From NCBI GenBank assembly GCA_036560485.1, contig DATBRC010000034.1, forward strand, positions 59,088 to 123,087: 64,000 nucleotides of DNA. Reading direction: 5' to 3'. The DNA is from DATBRC01 sp036560485. GTDB lineage: Bacteria; Pseudomonadota; Gammaproteobacteria; Burkholderiales; Burkholderiaceae_D. Shown here in pieces: positions 1-8,859 of the stretch. The position numbers were made by a program, and so were the translations under genes. Each line of letters begins with the position of its first letter. Position 1 is the stretch's first letter. The notes under the pieces were generated by a model. The model was not told where the DNA came from. It was given only the letters and a program-made list of their open reading frames with translations, and searched no databases.

Positions 1-1
1 C

Positions 2-517
2 TCCGCGCCGATCGATCATTGGAAGCATACGCGAGAAAAAATACGCGATGCAATAGAAAAACATGGCGTCGATCATGACCGTGAAATTTTCGTGCAATCC
101 TTCGGTTCCCCATATCTCGACGCGGCTTTACTGCTGCTGCCGCGCATTGGCTTTGTCGCTTATGACGATCCGTGCATGATCCGGACAACGGATGCAATCT
201 GCCACGCTCTCGACCGGCAGGGCTTGTTGGCTCGCTACAATTCTCCGGATGGATTGCCCGGCAGCGAAGGAAGTTTTTTGCCTTGCACATTCTGGCTGGT
301 CCGTTGCCTCGCATATCAAGGGCAGCCAGACCGAGCATGGGAATATTATCGGCGCGCTATCGGCTGTGCCAATGACATCGGATTGTTCTCTGAAGAATAT
401 GATCTTGAGCACCGTCAAATGCTTGGAAATTTTCCGCAAGGATTAACCCATGTGTCGCAAATCAGCGCCAAACTGGCGCTGGAAAAAGCCGGTCAAGCAA
501 TTCTTGTACGGCATTAA
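2..517 (+). CDS. GH15 glycosidase, C-terminal part (partial)
   Basis: This is the last 171 residues of a glycoside hydrolase family 15 protein (glucoamylase or trehalase type); the start lies before the window. The open frame runs from base 2, so the GTG at 92 is internal. The piece has the typical end of the (alpha/alpha)6 barrel: a stretch FVAYDDP, then a conserved block LFSEEYD, whose first Glu is where the family carries its catalytic base, followed by LGNFPQGLTHVSQI. GH15 enzymes hydrolyse terminal alpha-glucosidic bonds with inversion, and bacterial cytosolic members often act on trehalose or maltodextrins. Substrate cannot be told from this fragment. The next gene starts more than 400 bases downstream, so joint transcription is uncertain. 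Confidence 0.85.
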   Translation, partial: SAPIDHWKHTREKIRDAIEKHGVDHDREIFVQSFGSPYLDAALLLLPRIGFVAYDDPCMIRTTDAICHALDRQGLLARYNSPDGLPGSEGSFLPCTFWLVRCLAYQGQPDRAWEYYRRAIGCANDIGLFSEEYDLEHRQMLGNFPQGLTHVSQISAKLALEKAGQAILVRH

Positions 518-933
518 TTCATTGTCCAAATTTCTTGCGCACTCATTCGCAGATACATGGTGAATAATATTCCATTCTGCCAAAAGTTCCCTGCATTCTA
601 AATGGATCTATGTTTTATCAAACATCCAAACGTTTCCTGAAGATCGGCGAACCAGCATTGACGACACCAGTCTGAATTTGTAAAGGTGATGAATCAGATT
701 GTGATGCAGACGATGCTGTTAATTCTTATTCTTATATTGCAGGAATAAAGACAATGACCGAAGAAGAATGGAATTGGTCGCTTGAAATTTCAATCGCCGA
801 GATTCTAATACAGGCATTTCGGCGCAAGTAGCATAAACGTTTCAATAGGCTTATTTCCTTCAACAAATTCACACATCGGCACTGGCACACAAGCGCAGCT
901 TTCTCATTAACTCAGCAATCTGAGGAGAGCACG
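518..933. other. Intergenic region, mostly featureless
   Basis: This 416-base AT-richer gap separates the GH15 gene from the ThDP enzyme. The only coding signal I see is a 25-codon frame at 754-831. The final 25 bases hold a strong ribosome binding site (GAGGAG, bases 921-926) for the ThDP enzyme. I found no convincing terminator or promoter. Confidence 0.5.
754..831 (+). CDS. Possible 25-aa mini-protein
   Basis: A short frame starts with ATG after AGGA nine bases upstream and encodes a peptide with an acidic start (MTEEEWNW), a possibly amphipathic middle (SLEISIAEILIQAF) and a basic end (RRK). It lies alone between two metabolic genes. No family is recognised, and a frame of this size can occur by chance; only the plausible Shine-Dalgarno and amphipathic pattern speak for it. 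Confidence 0.2.
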   Translation: MTEEEWNWSLEISIAEILIQAFRRK

Positions 934-2730
934 ATGGCTACAGTAGGCGATTTTTTGTTGCAACGATTGGCAGATTGGGGAATACATCGCATATACGGTT
1001 ATCCCGGCGATGGCATCAACGGGATCATGGGTGCCTTGGGCCGCACTAAAACCGGCATTGAATTCATCCAAACCAGGCATGAAGAAATGGCGGCCTTCAT
1101 GGCGAGTGCGCATTCAAAATTTGCAGGAGAAGTCGGCGTTTGCCTTGCGACATCAGGACCTGGCGCCATCCATCTGCTCAACGGTCTGTACGATGCCAAG
1201 ATGGATCATCAATCCGTCGTCGCGATCGTCGGCCAGCAAAATCGTATGGCGATTGGCGGTGATTATCAACAGGAAGTCGATCTGATTTCGCTTTTCAAGG
1301 ATGTCGCGAATGAATTCGTGCATATGGTCACGACGCCTGAACAGGTACGTCACCTGATCGACCGCGCGGTGCGCATCGCGCGTGACCGGCGCACCGTCAC
1401 CTGCATTATTTTTCCGAATGATGTGCAAAATCTTCCGGCGGTCGAAACGCCGCCGCGCGTGCATGGCACTGTACATACCGGCATCGGTTATACATCGCAG
1501 CAAGCTGCGCCAATCATGGCGGACCTGGAACGAGCAGCGAACATACTCAATACCGGCGACAAAGTAGCGATGCTGGTTGGCGCCGGTGCACTGCAGGCAA
1601 CCGATGAAGTGATCGAAGTTGCGGAATTGCTCGGTGCTGGCATTGCCAAGGCATTGCTTGGCAAGGCGGCAGTGCCGGACGATCTGCCGTTCGTCACCGG
1701 ATCGATCGGCCTGCTCGGCACCAAACCAAGCTGGGATTTGATGACGGAGTGCGACACGTTATTGATGGTCGGCTCGGCTTTCCCGTACTCCGAATTTCTG
1801 CCGAAAGAGGGCCAGGCGCGCGGCGTGCAAATCGATATCGATGAACGGATGCTCAATTTGCGCTATCCGATGGAAATCGGATTGATCGGCGATAGCAAAA
1901 AAACGTTGCGCGCATTGATTCCGCTGTTACGGCGCAAACAGAATCGCGATTGGCGCGCTCAGATTGAAAAGAATGTCGACCGCTGGTGGCGCGTGCTGGA
2001 AGGCCGCGCGATGAACGATGCCAACCCGATCAATCCGCAGCGCGTATTTTGGGAATTGTCGCCGCGCCTGCCGGACAATTGCATCCTGACCTGCGATTCC
2101 GGTTCGGCGGCCAACTGGTATGCGCGCGACTTGAAAATCCGGCGCGGCATGATGGCATCGTTGTCCGGAGGTCTCGCCACAATGGGACCGGGCGTGCCGT
2201 ATGCGATCGCCGCAAAATTTGCGCATCCGAACCGCCATGTGATTGCAATGGTCGGTGACGGCGCCATGCAAATGAATGGCTTGAATGGTTTGATCACGAT
2301 CGCAAAAGTGTGGCAGCAATGGGGTAATGGCAAGCTGACGATCATGGTACTGCACAACAATGACTTGAACCAGGTGACATGGGAACAACGGGTGATGGAA
2401 GGCGATCCCAAGTTTGAACCGTCGCAGGATTTACCAAATTTTCCCTATGCGAAGTATGCAGAACTGCTTGGCTTGCTCGGCATCCGCGTAAACCGGCCCG
2501 GCGATGTGGGCACAGCATGGGAACAGGCATTGGCATCGGAGATACCGACTGTGCTGGAAATGATTACCGATCCTGATGTGCCGCCGATACCGCCGCACAT
2601 TTCAGGCAAGCAGGCAAAAGCGTATGCATCCGCATTATTGCATCGCGATCCGGATTCGATCGGCATTGTCTTGGCATCCATTAAAGAAGTGTGGGAAGGA
2701 TTATTCCCGCCCGATACAAGAAAGCATTAG
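934..2730 (+). CDS. ThDP-dependent pyruvate oxidase/acetolactate synthase-like enzyme
   Basis: A 598-residue thiamine-diphosphate enzyme with the three-domain layout of the acetolactate synthase/pyruvate oxidase family. The N-terminal pyrimidine domain has GYPGDGINGI (from residue 22) and RHEE near residue 50, carrying the Glu that activates the cofactor. The central domain (about 190-330) is Rossmann-like. The C-terminal pyrophosphate domain has the metal motif GDGAMQMN followed by HNND. It resembles the PoxB-like 'thiamine pyrophosphate-requiring' proteins, which decarboxylate a 2-oxo acid; the true substrate is not deducible. The start is fixed by GAGGAG upstream of the ATG. It leads a tight cluster (next gene 3 bases on) with an enolase-superfamily enzyme and a 2-hydroxyacid dehydrogenase, which suggests sugar-acid or hydroxyacid breakdown. 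Confidence 0.85.
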   Translation: MATVGDFLLQRLADWGIHRIYGYPGDGINGIMGALGRTKTGIEFIQTRHEEMAAFMASAHSKFAGEVGVCLATSGPGAIHLLNGLYDAKMDHQSVVAIVGQQNRMAIGGDYQQEVDLISLFKDVANEFVHMVTTPEQVRHLIDRAVRIARDRRTVTCIIFPNDVQNLPAVETPPRVHGTVHTGIGYTSQQAAPIMADLERAANILNTGDKVAMLVGAGALQATDEVIEVAELLGAGIAKALLGKAAVPDDLPFVTGSIGLLGTKPSWDLMTECDTLLMVGSAFPYSEFLPKEGQARGVQIDIDERMLNLRYPMEIGLIGDSKKTLRALIPLLRRKQNRDWRAQIEKNVDRWWRVLEGRAMNDANPINPQRVFWELSPRLPDNCILTCDSGSAANWYARDLKIRRGMMASLSGGLATMGPGVPYAIAAKFAHPNRHVIAMVGDGAMQMNGLNGLITIAKVWQQWGNGKLTIMVLHNNDLNQVTWEQRVMEGDPKFEPSQDLPNFPYAKYAELLGLLGIRVNRPGDVGTAWEQALASEIPTVLEMITDPDVPPIPPHISGKQAKAYASALLHRDPDSIGIVLASIKEVWEGLFPPDTRKH

Positions 2731-2733
2731 CCA

Positions 2734-3831
2734 ATGCGCAATTACGCCATTCCAATTGAACGGATATCGTCAGCAGCCTACCAGATCCCGACCGATGAGC
2801 CGGAGTCGGATGGCACGCTTGCGTGGGACTCCACCACACTGGTCGTTGTGCATATCGAAGCCGGCGGCAAAAAAGGCGTCGGCTACACGTATGCCGATAG
2901 CGCGACGGCTACGCTGATACGCGACAAGCTGGCGCCGTTGCTGGCCGCGCACGATGCGATGGCGACCAATGCGCGCTGGCATGACATGGTGCATGCGATC
3001 CGCAATCTTGGACGGCCCGGTATTGCGTCGATGGCGATTGCCGCGGTCGATACGGCGCTGTGGGATTTGAAAGCGAAGTTGCTCGATATGCCATTGGCGA
3101 CTCTGTTGGGTCAGGCCCGTCCGTCGATCCCGGTATACGGCAGCGGTGGCTTTACCAGTTATTCGCTGGAACGCCTGCGTCAACAGTTGCATGACTGGGC
3201 GCAAAGCGGCATGCAGATGGTCAAAATGAAAATCGGCCGCGAGCCGGATACCGATCTGCAGCGTGTGTATGCAGCGCGCGAAGCGATCGGCAACATGGCC
3301 GCGTTATTCGTCGATGCCAATGGCGCATACACGCGCAAACAGGCGCTCGAATTCGCCTGTAACTTTGCCGACCGCGGCGTGATCTGGTTCGAGGAGCCGG
3401 TGTCGTCCGATGATCTCGACGGCTTGCGCATGATGCGCGACCGCGCACCGCCCGGCATGACGATTTCCGCCGGCGAATACGGCTATGACCTGCCCTACTT
3501 CCGCCGCATGCTGGAAGCGCAAGCAGTCGATGTGTTGCAAGCGGATGCCACGCGTTGCGCCGGCATCACCGGTTTTCTTGGCGTAGCGGCATTGTGCGAG
3601 GCATTCAATGTGCCGCTGTCCAGCCATTGCGCGCCGTCGCTGCATCTGCCGCTGTGCTGTGCATCACGTTGCGCAATTCATCTCGAATATTTTCATGATC
3701 ATGCGCGCATCGAACATATGTTTTTCGATGGCGCACCGGTTCCGGATAACGGTCATCTCGCACCCGATCTGACGCGGCCCGGACTGGGGATTGAATTCAA
3801 AGAACAGGATGTACGATGCTACATAATCTAG
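2734..3831 (+). CDS. Mandelate racemase/muconate lactonizing family enzyme
   Basis: A 365-residue enolase-superfamily protein. The N-terminal capping domain is followed by a TIM barrel with the expected residues: a KMK base motif (VKMKIG, near residue 163), metal ligands in FVDANG, WFEEPV and ISAGEYG, and a late SSHCAPSLH whose His fits the second base of the mandelate racemase subgroup. Such enzymes abstract the proton next to a carboxylate and commonly dehydrate sugar acids or racemise hydroxyacids. It begins three bases after the ThDP enzyme and its end overlaps the next gene by 16 bases, so the three are almost certainly co-translated. I infer an aldonate dehydratase or racemase; the specificity is unknown. 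Confidence 0.88.
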   Translation: MRNYAIPIERISSAAYQIPTDEPESDGTLAWDSTTLVVVHIEAGGKKGVGYTYADSATATLIRDKLAPLLAAHDAMATNARWHDMVHAIRNLGRPGIASMAIAAVDTALWDLKAKLLDMPLATLLGQARPSIPVYGSGGFTSYSLERLRQQLHDWAQSGMQMVKMKIGREPDTDLQRVYAAREAIGNMAALFVDANGAYTRKQALEFACNFADRGVIWFEEPVSSDDLDGLRMMRDRAPPGMTISAGEYGYDLPYFRRMLEAQAVDVLQADATRCAGITGFLGVAALCEAFNVPLSSHCAPSLHLPLCCASRCAIHLEYFHDHARIEHMFFDGAPVPDNGHLAPDLTRPGLGIEFKEQDVRCYII

Positions 3832-6734
3832 TCGATTCCCGTTCCAAAGAGCCGCCATTGGCAGAAGCATTCGGCGACATGCAGCAACTCGCAAAAGATT
3901 TAAAACAAGCGATAACAGGTGAAGTGCGATTCGATGCAGGTAGCCGTGCGTTGTATGCAACCGACGCGTCGAATTACCGGCAAGTGCCGATCGGCGTCGT
4001 GATTCCGAAAACGATTGACGATGTTGTGCAGACTGTGCGGTTATGTTACCGCTACGGCGCGCCATTGCTGTCACGCGGCGGCGGCACCAGCTTGTGCGGC
4101 CAGTGTTGCAATGTCGCGGTGGTGATGGATTTTTCAAAGTACTTGAACAAAGTACTGTCGATCGACAAGGCAAGCAAAACTGCGCGAGTACAACCAGGCA
4201 CGGTGCTCGACGATTTGCGCGATGCAGCCAACAAACAAGGGCTGACATTCGCGCCCGATCCTGCCACGCATAACCATAATACGTTGGGCGGCATGATCGG
4301 CAATAATTCCTGCGGACCGCATTCGGTGATGGGCGGAGAAACGGTAGCAAACGTTATTGAACTCGATGTCATCACGTATGACGGCATACGCATGACGGTC
4401 GGGGCTAATGGTTTGATACGACCCGAGAAGATAGACGACCGCAAGCGCTGCATGGAAATTGAAGAGCATTTAAAAAACCTGCGCGACAAGTATGCCGATC
4501 AGATCAGGCAACGATTCCCCAACATACCGCGCCGCGTATCGGGTTATAACCTGCCCGCCCTCTTGCCGGAAAATGGATTCAACATTGCGCATGCACTGGT
4601 CGGCTCCGAAGGCACCTGCGTGGTGATACTGGAAGCCAAAGTGCGGCTGCTGGATAATCCTGCTGCACGTTCGCTGCTCGCGCTGGGTTACAACAATGTG
4701 TATGAAGCCGGCGATCATGTACCCGAAGTAATGAGACACAAGCCGATTGCTCTGGAAGGCATGGACGACCGTTTGGTTCACGACATGACGGCAATGCACA
4801 TCCACCCTGAGAATGTCGCGCTGCTCCCGAAAGGTGGCGGCTGGCTGCTGGTCGAATTCGGCGGCGCCAGCAAGGAAGATTCGGATGCGCAAGCGAAAAA
4901 ATTGATGGATGCGTTGAAGCAGGTCGACAATCCGCCATCGATGAAGCTGTACGACGATCCGCCGGTCGAACAAAAAATCTGGAAGGTACGCGAATCAGGC
5001 TTGGGCGCCACCGCACACGTGCCTAACAAGACAATCACCTGGGAAGGTTGGGAAGACTCATCGGTGCCGCCTGAAAAACTGGGCGAATACTTGCGCAAGC
5101 TACGCGCGTTGTTCGAGAAGTATGATTACGAATGCGACTTGTATGGCCATTTCGGGCAAGGCTGCGTGCATACACGCATCGACTTCGATTTGGAAACTGC
5201 CGAAGGCATCAAGACGTTCCGCGCCTTTCTGCATGACGCCGCACATCTGGTCATCAGCCTGGGCGGCTCGATATCCGGCGAACATGGCGACGGTCAATCG
5301 AAAGCAGAACTATTGCCGATCATGTTCGGCGATGAACTGGTACAAGCGTTCCGTGAATTCAAGGGCATTTGGGATCCGCATTGGAAAATGAATCCGGGAA
5401 AAATAACCGGCGCTTATCACGTTGATCAAAACCTGCGGCTCGGGGTTCACTACAATCCGCCGGAGCTGCCGGTGCATTTTCATTACCCGAACGATGGCGG
5501 AAATTTTTCCCGTACGCTGCTGCGTTGTGTCGGTGTCGGTGAATGCCGCAAGAAGAGCGGCACCATGTGCCCCAGCTATATGGCGACCGGCGAGGAAATG
5601 CATTCGACGCGCGGGCGCGCGCGATTGCTGTTTGAAATGCAACGTGGCGAAGTCATCAAGGATGGCTGGAAAGATGAGTCGGTGCATGAAGCACTTGATC
5701 TGTGCCTGTCATGCAAAGGCTGCAAGGGAGAATGCCCTGTCAGTGTCGATATGGCGACTTACAAGGCCGAGTTCATGTCCCATTATTACGAAGACCGCGT
5801 GCGTCCGCTGAATGCGTACGCATTCGGCATGATCGACCGTTGGGCGCAGCTGGCATCGTGGATGCCGAACCTCGCCAATTTCCTTATCCAAAAGGAGCCA
5901 TTTGCCGGCATCGCCAAAAAGCTGTTGCGCATTGCGCCACAGCGCAGCATCACACCGTTTGCAGCACAGCCATTCACTTCATGGATCACACACCGTCCAT
6001 CACAAAATCCGAGCGGTCAGCGTGTGGTGCTCTGGCCGGATACTTTCAATAATTACTATCATCCGGAAATTGCCCAAGCAGCATTTGAAGTATTGGAACA
6101 TGCCGGCTGTTACGTTGGCGTACCGCGTACGCATCTGTGTTGCGGACGTCCGCTGTATGAGGTCGGCATGCTGGACCGCGCCAAGGAATATCTACAAAAC
6201 GTGATGAATGTGTTGGCCGCTGAAATTCGGCAAGGCATTCCGATTATTGCGTTGGAGCCGGCATGCGCATCGGTGTTCCGCGAAGAATTGCCGAATCTGT
6301 TTCCGTTTAATGAGCAAGCCAAACGGCTTGGACAGCAAGTCTTTTTACTGAGTGAATTCTTAGACAGAAAGATCAATGGCTTTCCTTTCCCGACGATATC
6401 GCGTAACGCATTGGTACACGGCCACTGCCATCACAAATCGGTGTTGAAGATGGATGCGGAAGAATCGATATTGAAAAAACTTGGATTGAATTTTCAGGTG
6501 CTCGACTCCGGTTGTTGCGGCATGGCCGGCTCGTTCGGCTTTGACAAGGACAAGTACGATGTGTCGATGGCTTGCGGCGAGCGCGTTCTGTTGCCGGCCG
6601 TACGCGCAGCGCAGGAAGACACATTAATCATTGCAAACGGATTCAGTTGTCGCGAACAGATTTTGCAAACAACCAAATTTCAGCCTGTGCATCTTGCGCA
6701 GGTGTTGCGTATGGCAGTCGATCGTCTTGGATGA
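3816..6734 (+). CDS. FAD/4Fe-4S 2-hydroxyacid dehydrogenase, YdiJ-like fusion
   Basis: A 972-residue fusion of a GlcD-type flavoprotein and a GlpC-type iron-sulfur protein. Residues about 60-260 are the FAD-binding domain (SRGGGTSLCGQ; HNTLGGMIGNNSCGP), followed by the FAD-oxidase C-terminal domain to about 540. Two cysteine clusters then follow near residues 570 (CVGVGECRKK) and 630 (CLSCKGCKGECP), and two CCG domains near 775 (HLCCGRPLYE) and 900 (DSGCCGMAGSFG). The order and length match YdiJ, a D-2-hydroxyglutarate or D-lactate-type dehydrogenase that passes electrons to the respiratory chain. It overlaps the upstream gene, so it is translationally coupled. The substrate is probably a D-2-hydroxyacid made or used by the neighbouring enzymes; this is inference. 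Confidence 0.88.
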   Translation: MLHNLVDSRSKEPPLAEAFGDMQQLAKDLKQAITGEVRFDAGSRALYATDASNYRQVPIGVVIPKTIDDVVQTVRLCYRYGAPLLSRGGGTSLCGQCCNVAVVMDFSKYLNKVLSIDKASKTARVQPGTVLDDLRDAANKQGLTFAPDPATHNHNTLGGMIGNNSCGPHSVMGGETVANVIELDVITYDGIRMTVGANGLIRPEKIDDRKRCMEIEEHLKNLRDKYADQIRQRFPNIPRRVSGYNLPALLPENGFNIAHALVGSEGTCVVILEAKVRLLDNPAARSLLALGYNNVYEAGDHVPEVMRHKPIALEGMDDRLVHDMTAMHIHPENVALLPKGGGWLLVEFGGASKEDSDAQAKKLMDALKQVDNPPSMKLYDDPPVEQKIWKVRESGLGATAHVPNKTITWEGWEDSSVPPEKLGEYLRKLRALFEKYDYECDLYGHFGQGCVHTRIDFDLETAEGIKTFRAFLHDAAHLVISLGGSISGEHGDGQSKAELLPIMFGDELVQAFREFKGIWDPHWKMNPGKITGAYHVDQNLRLGVHYNPPELPVHFHYPNDGGNFSRTLLRCVGVGECRKKSGTMCPSYMATGEEMHSTRGRARLLFEMQRGEVIKDGWKDESVHEALDLCLSCKGCKGECPVSVDMATYKAEFMSHYYEDRVRPLNAYAFGMIDRWAQLASWMPNLANFLIQKEPFAGIAKKLLRIAPQRSITPFAAQPFTSWITHRPSQNPSGQRVVLWPDTFNNYYHPEIAQAAFEVLEHAGCYVGVPRTHLCCGRPLYEVGMLDRAKEYLQNVMNVLAAEIRQGIPIIALEPACASVFREELPNLFPFNEQAKRLGQQVFLLSEFLDRKINGFPFPTISRNALVHGHCHHKSVLKMDAEESILKKLGLNFQVLDSGCCGMAGSFGFDKDKYDVSMACGERVLLPAVRAAQEDTLIIANGFSCREQILQTTKFQPVHLAQVLRMAVDRLG

Positions 6735-6758
6735 TCATCACTAACAATAAGAGGATGC

Positions 6759-7133
6759 ATGAAAACAATCGGAAAAAAGCGCTGGGTCATCGCTGAAGGT
6801 TATATCCCGCCCGGCAGCACCGGCACCAGCCGAGAGATGGTCAGCCATGAAGCGGCCTGCATTCTGAATGCGGGCGACAAAAGTGCGCAAATCACCATTA
6901 CCATTTATTTCAAGGATCGTGAACCTGTCGGTCCATATTCAGTTGAAGTGGCAGCAAGGCGCACGCTGCATTTACGCTTCAACGATCTCACCAATCCGGC
7001 ACCGATTCCGCATGGCGTCGACTATGCCAGCGTGATTGAATCGGATGTACCGATTGTCGTTCAACACACGCGGCTTGATTCGCGCCAAGTTGCGCTGGCA
7101 TTGATGTCGACGATAGCGTACTCCAGCGACTAG
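6759..7133 (+). CDS. ASRT-family small-molecule-binding protein (sensory rhodopsin transducer homologue)
   Basis: A 124-residue soluble protein that matches the Anabaena sensory rhodopsin transducer along its whole length. The shared blocks are WVIAEGYIPPG, SHEAACILNAGD, DREPVGPYSVEVAARRT, RFNDLTNPAPIPH and PIVVQHTRLDSRQ. In Anabaena the protein binds a photoreceptor rhodopsin. Homologues in bacteria without rhodopsins have been proposed to be small-molecule-binding domains tied to sugar metabolism. Here it is the last gene of the cluster, 24 bases after the YdiJ-like dehydrogenase, with AGAGGA as ribosome binding site, and no rhodopsin gene lies in the window. I infer a ligand-binding or regulatory role for the pathway encoded upstream. 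Confidence 0.9.
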   Translation: MKTIGKKRWVIAEGYIPPGSTGTSREMVSHEAACILNAGDKSAQITITIYFKDREPVGPYSVEVAARRTLHLRFNDLTNPAPIPHGVDYASVIESDVPIVVQHTRLDSRQVALALMSTIAYSSD

Positions 7134-7540
7134 CGGTGGTACTGGAAGACGACGATGACATCAAACGTGAAAATGGACGCAAAGTATCGCGCTGCAAATT
7201 TGATATTTCACAATCGGGATCCAGAACCACTATCCCTGCCTTTCTGTCGTACGATAACAATCGCGATATCCGGGCATGCAGAACAATACGATTGCCATAT
7301 GTACATCGCATGCCATATCCAAAAACGAGTTGTATGGACGGGCAATCGTGGGCAAGACGTATTTTTCTGCAAGCGGGATTGGTGTCATCCATGCAACGGC
7401 GGTTGAGATGCATGAGATGCCCCTGTTAAAAAGCATGATGCACAAACGCAGGCCGCTAGCGCCATCGTTGTGCTGGAATACATGCCGTGATTTTTCCTCG
7501 CAAGAGCCGCATACTTTTCATTCACTGATTGGAGCTCGCC
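7134..7540. other. Intergenic region without a recognisable gene
   Basis: About 400 bases between the ASRT gene and the crystallin-like gene. Several overlapping open frames of 60-100 codons exist in both directions, but none has a recognisable domain or a good ribosome binding site before the start. GGAG at 7531-7534 serves the next gene. Confidence 0.5.
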
Positions 7541-8071
7541 ATGCTTATCTCTCGAATCGCAATTCTCTGCATGCTGTTCAGCACTGTATTGCCATCCACC
7601 TATGCTGCAGATTCTACACAGAGCCAGAACGCATCCGACTCCACTCAACCGAACTCCTCCGCCGGCAGTTCCTCCGGCAGCACCGGCACAGGCGCGCAAG
7701 CATCGGGCAACGGCACAACCGTCATGATGCCGATGGTGGTGTTGATGCCAATGCAAATTCAAAGCGATCAGAATCTCGCCAACGGTTGCTGGGTGCGCTT
7801 GTTCAACGGCACCAATTTCAAGGGAAATGACGAGCTGACGATTGCCGGACCGATGGACATGCAATCGTTGGATACCGGATCCGGCATCCTATGGGGCCGC
7901 AAGGCAGACAGCCTGGAGGTCGGTCCCAAAGCATCGGTCACTGTATTCGAAAACAAATTATTCCGTGACAAGACACTCACCTTCAGCCCAGGCCAGCAGG
8001 TGCCGAACTTGCGCAAGGATCTGGGATTTTTGCATTCGATCGATTCTCTGAAAGTTGCATGTACCGGTTGA
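7541..8071 (+). CDS. Secreted beta/gamma-crystallin-like protein
   Basis: A 176-residue exported protein. It opens with a signal peptide (about 1-23, ending STYAA), then a Ser/Gly/Thr-rich linker to about 60 and a Met-rich patch (MMPMVVLMPMQ). The C-terminal 100 residues resemble a beta/gamma-crystallin fold: CWVRLFNGTNFKG is a typical first strand and Greek-key turn, then VTVFENKLFRDKTLTFSPGQ and a final LHSIDSLKV strand. Bacterial members bind calcium or act as stable surface or stress proteins. The ATG at 7541 is preferred over the TTG at 7529 because GGAG sits seven bases before it. It stands alone on this strand. The fold call is by pattern only. Confidence 0.6.
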   Translation: MLISRIAILCMLFSTVLPSTYAADSTQSQNASDSTQPNSSAGSSSGSTGTGAQASGNGTTVMMPMVVLMPMQIQSDQNLANGCWVRLFNGTNFKGNDELTIAGPMDMQSLDTGSGILWGRKADSLEVGPKASVTVFENKLFRDKTLTFSPGQQVPNLRKDLGFLHSIDSLKVACTG

Positions 8072-8275
8072 ACGCCTATTCAATTGATCTGGAACTTACT
8101 TATATGCCGCTTTGGACGCATGCATTGTTTTGAGAGCTGGTGGCAGGTGCTGCATTGGTAATCGGTTAGAACCGGCAAGTGGAATTAAGCAGAACATTAC
8201 ACCAGCTCCAGATGATTTTTCTTCCCCGATCAGCGCACCATTAGTAGCTCGCCGTAAAGACGTGCCTACCCTACG

Positions 8276-8701
8276 CTATGAACCGCGCAAGATCGTCTCA
8301 CCGGTCCGCGGGTTTGTAAGGGTCACATTCTCCAGCGCTTGAATACGCCATGTCTCATCCTGTCTCGTCAACACGGCGAGGATCAACGTATCCACTACGT
8401 GTGGTCCGGCCGGGTGGCTGGCGCCGGCCGCCAGACGGCTCCAGAAATGGATGACCACCGCTCCGTCGGCAATGTGAGTGACATCAATCAGCTCATTCTG
8501 AAGCGTGGAATCGCGATAGATCGTTTCGTGAATGGGAGCGTGAAGCGCCACAATCTCTTCTACACCTCGGACATAGTGCCCGAAGCGATTCACGAACGTC
8601 GCGTCTTGATGGAACAGGCTGTCGAGAGCCGCCATGTCATGGCCATTCCAGGCGGCTTGGAACGCAGCGGGTGCATCTTCTGGCTTTTTCATGTCAGTCA
8701 T
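8276..8701 (-). CDS. SnoaL-like/DUF4440 family protein
   Basis: About 141 residues with the cone-shaped SnoaL-like (NTF2-like) fold pattern: an opening helix (FQAAWNGHDMAALDSLFHQDATFVN), then a beta-sheet half with HFWSRL, a strand LILAVLTRQDETWRIQALENV and an ending NPRTGE. Proteins of this type (SgcJ/EcaC group) are small isomerases, cyclases or uncharacterised proteins. The start is uncertain. ATG at 8701 or 8692 fits where homology begins, but neither has a clear ribosome binding site; the frame is open upstream to a TTG at 8767. No neighbour suggests a role. Confidence 0.65.
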   Translation of the reverse strand: MTDMKKPEDAPAAFQAAWNGHDMAALDSLFHQDATFVNRFGHYVRGVEEIVALHAPIHETIYRDSTLQNELIDVTHIADGAVVIHFWSRLAAGASHPAGPHVVDTLILAVLTRQDETWRIQALENVTLTNPRTGETILRGS

Positions 8702-8859
8702 AGGGGTTGTGATGATGTCTATTGGATTACTGCGGCGCCTAATTTTTTGTAAGGCGCAAAACGCCAATTTAACATGCCCGTCGGCGATTTAACACGGAAG
8801 CTTTTTCCCCTGGAATCAAGCAAACTTCCAGGATGTCTACTACGGCAATAAGTGAACTA

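Noticed and set aside
7155..7406. 83-codon plus-strand frame after the ASRT gene
   Set aside because: No recognisable domain, odd Cys/His-rich composition and overlapping frames of equal quality; no clear ribosome binding site.
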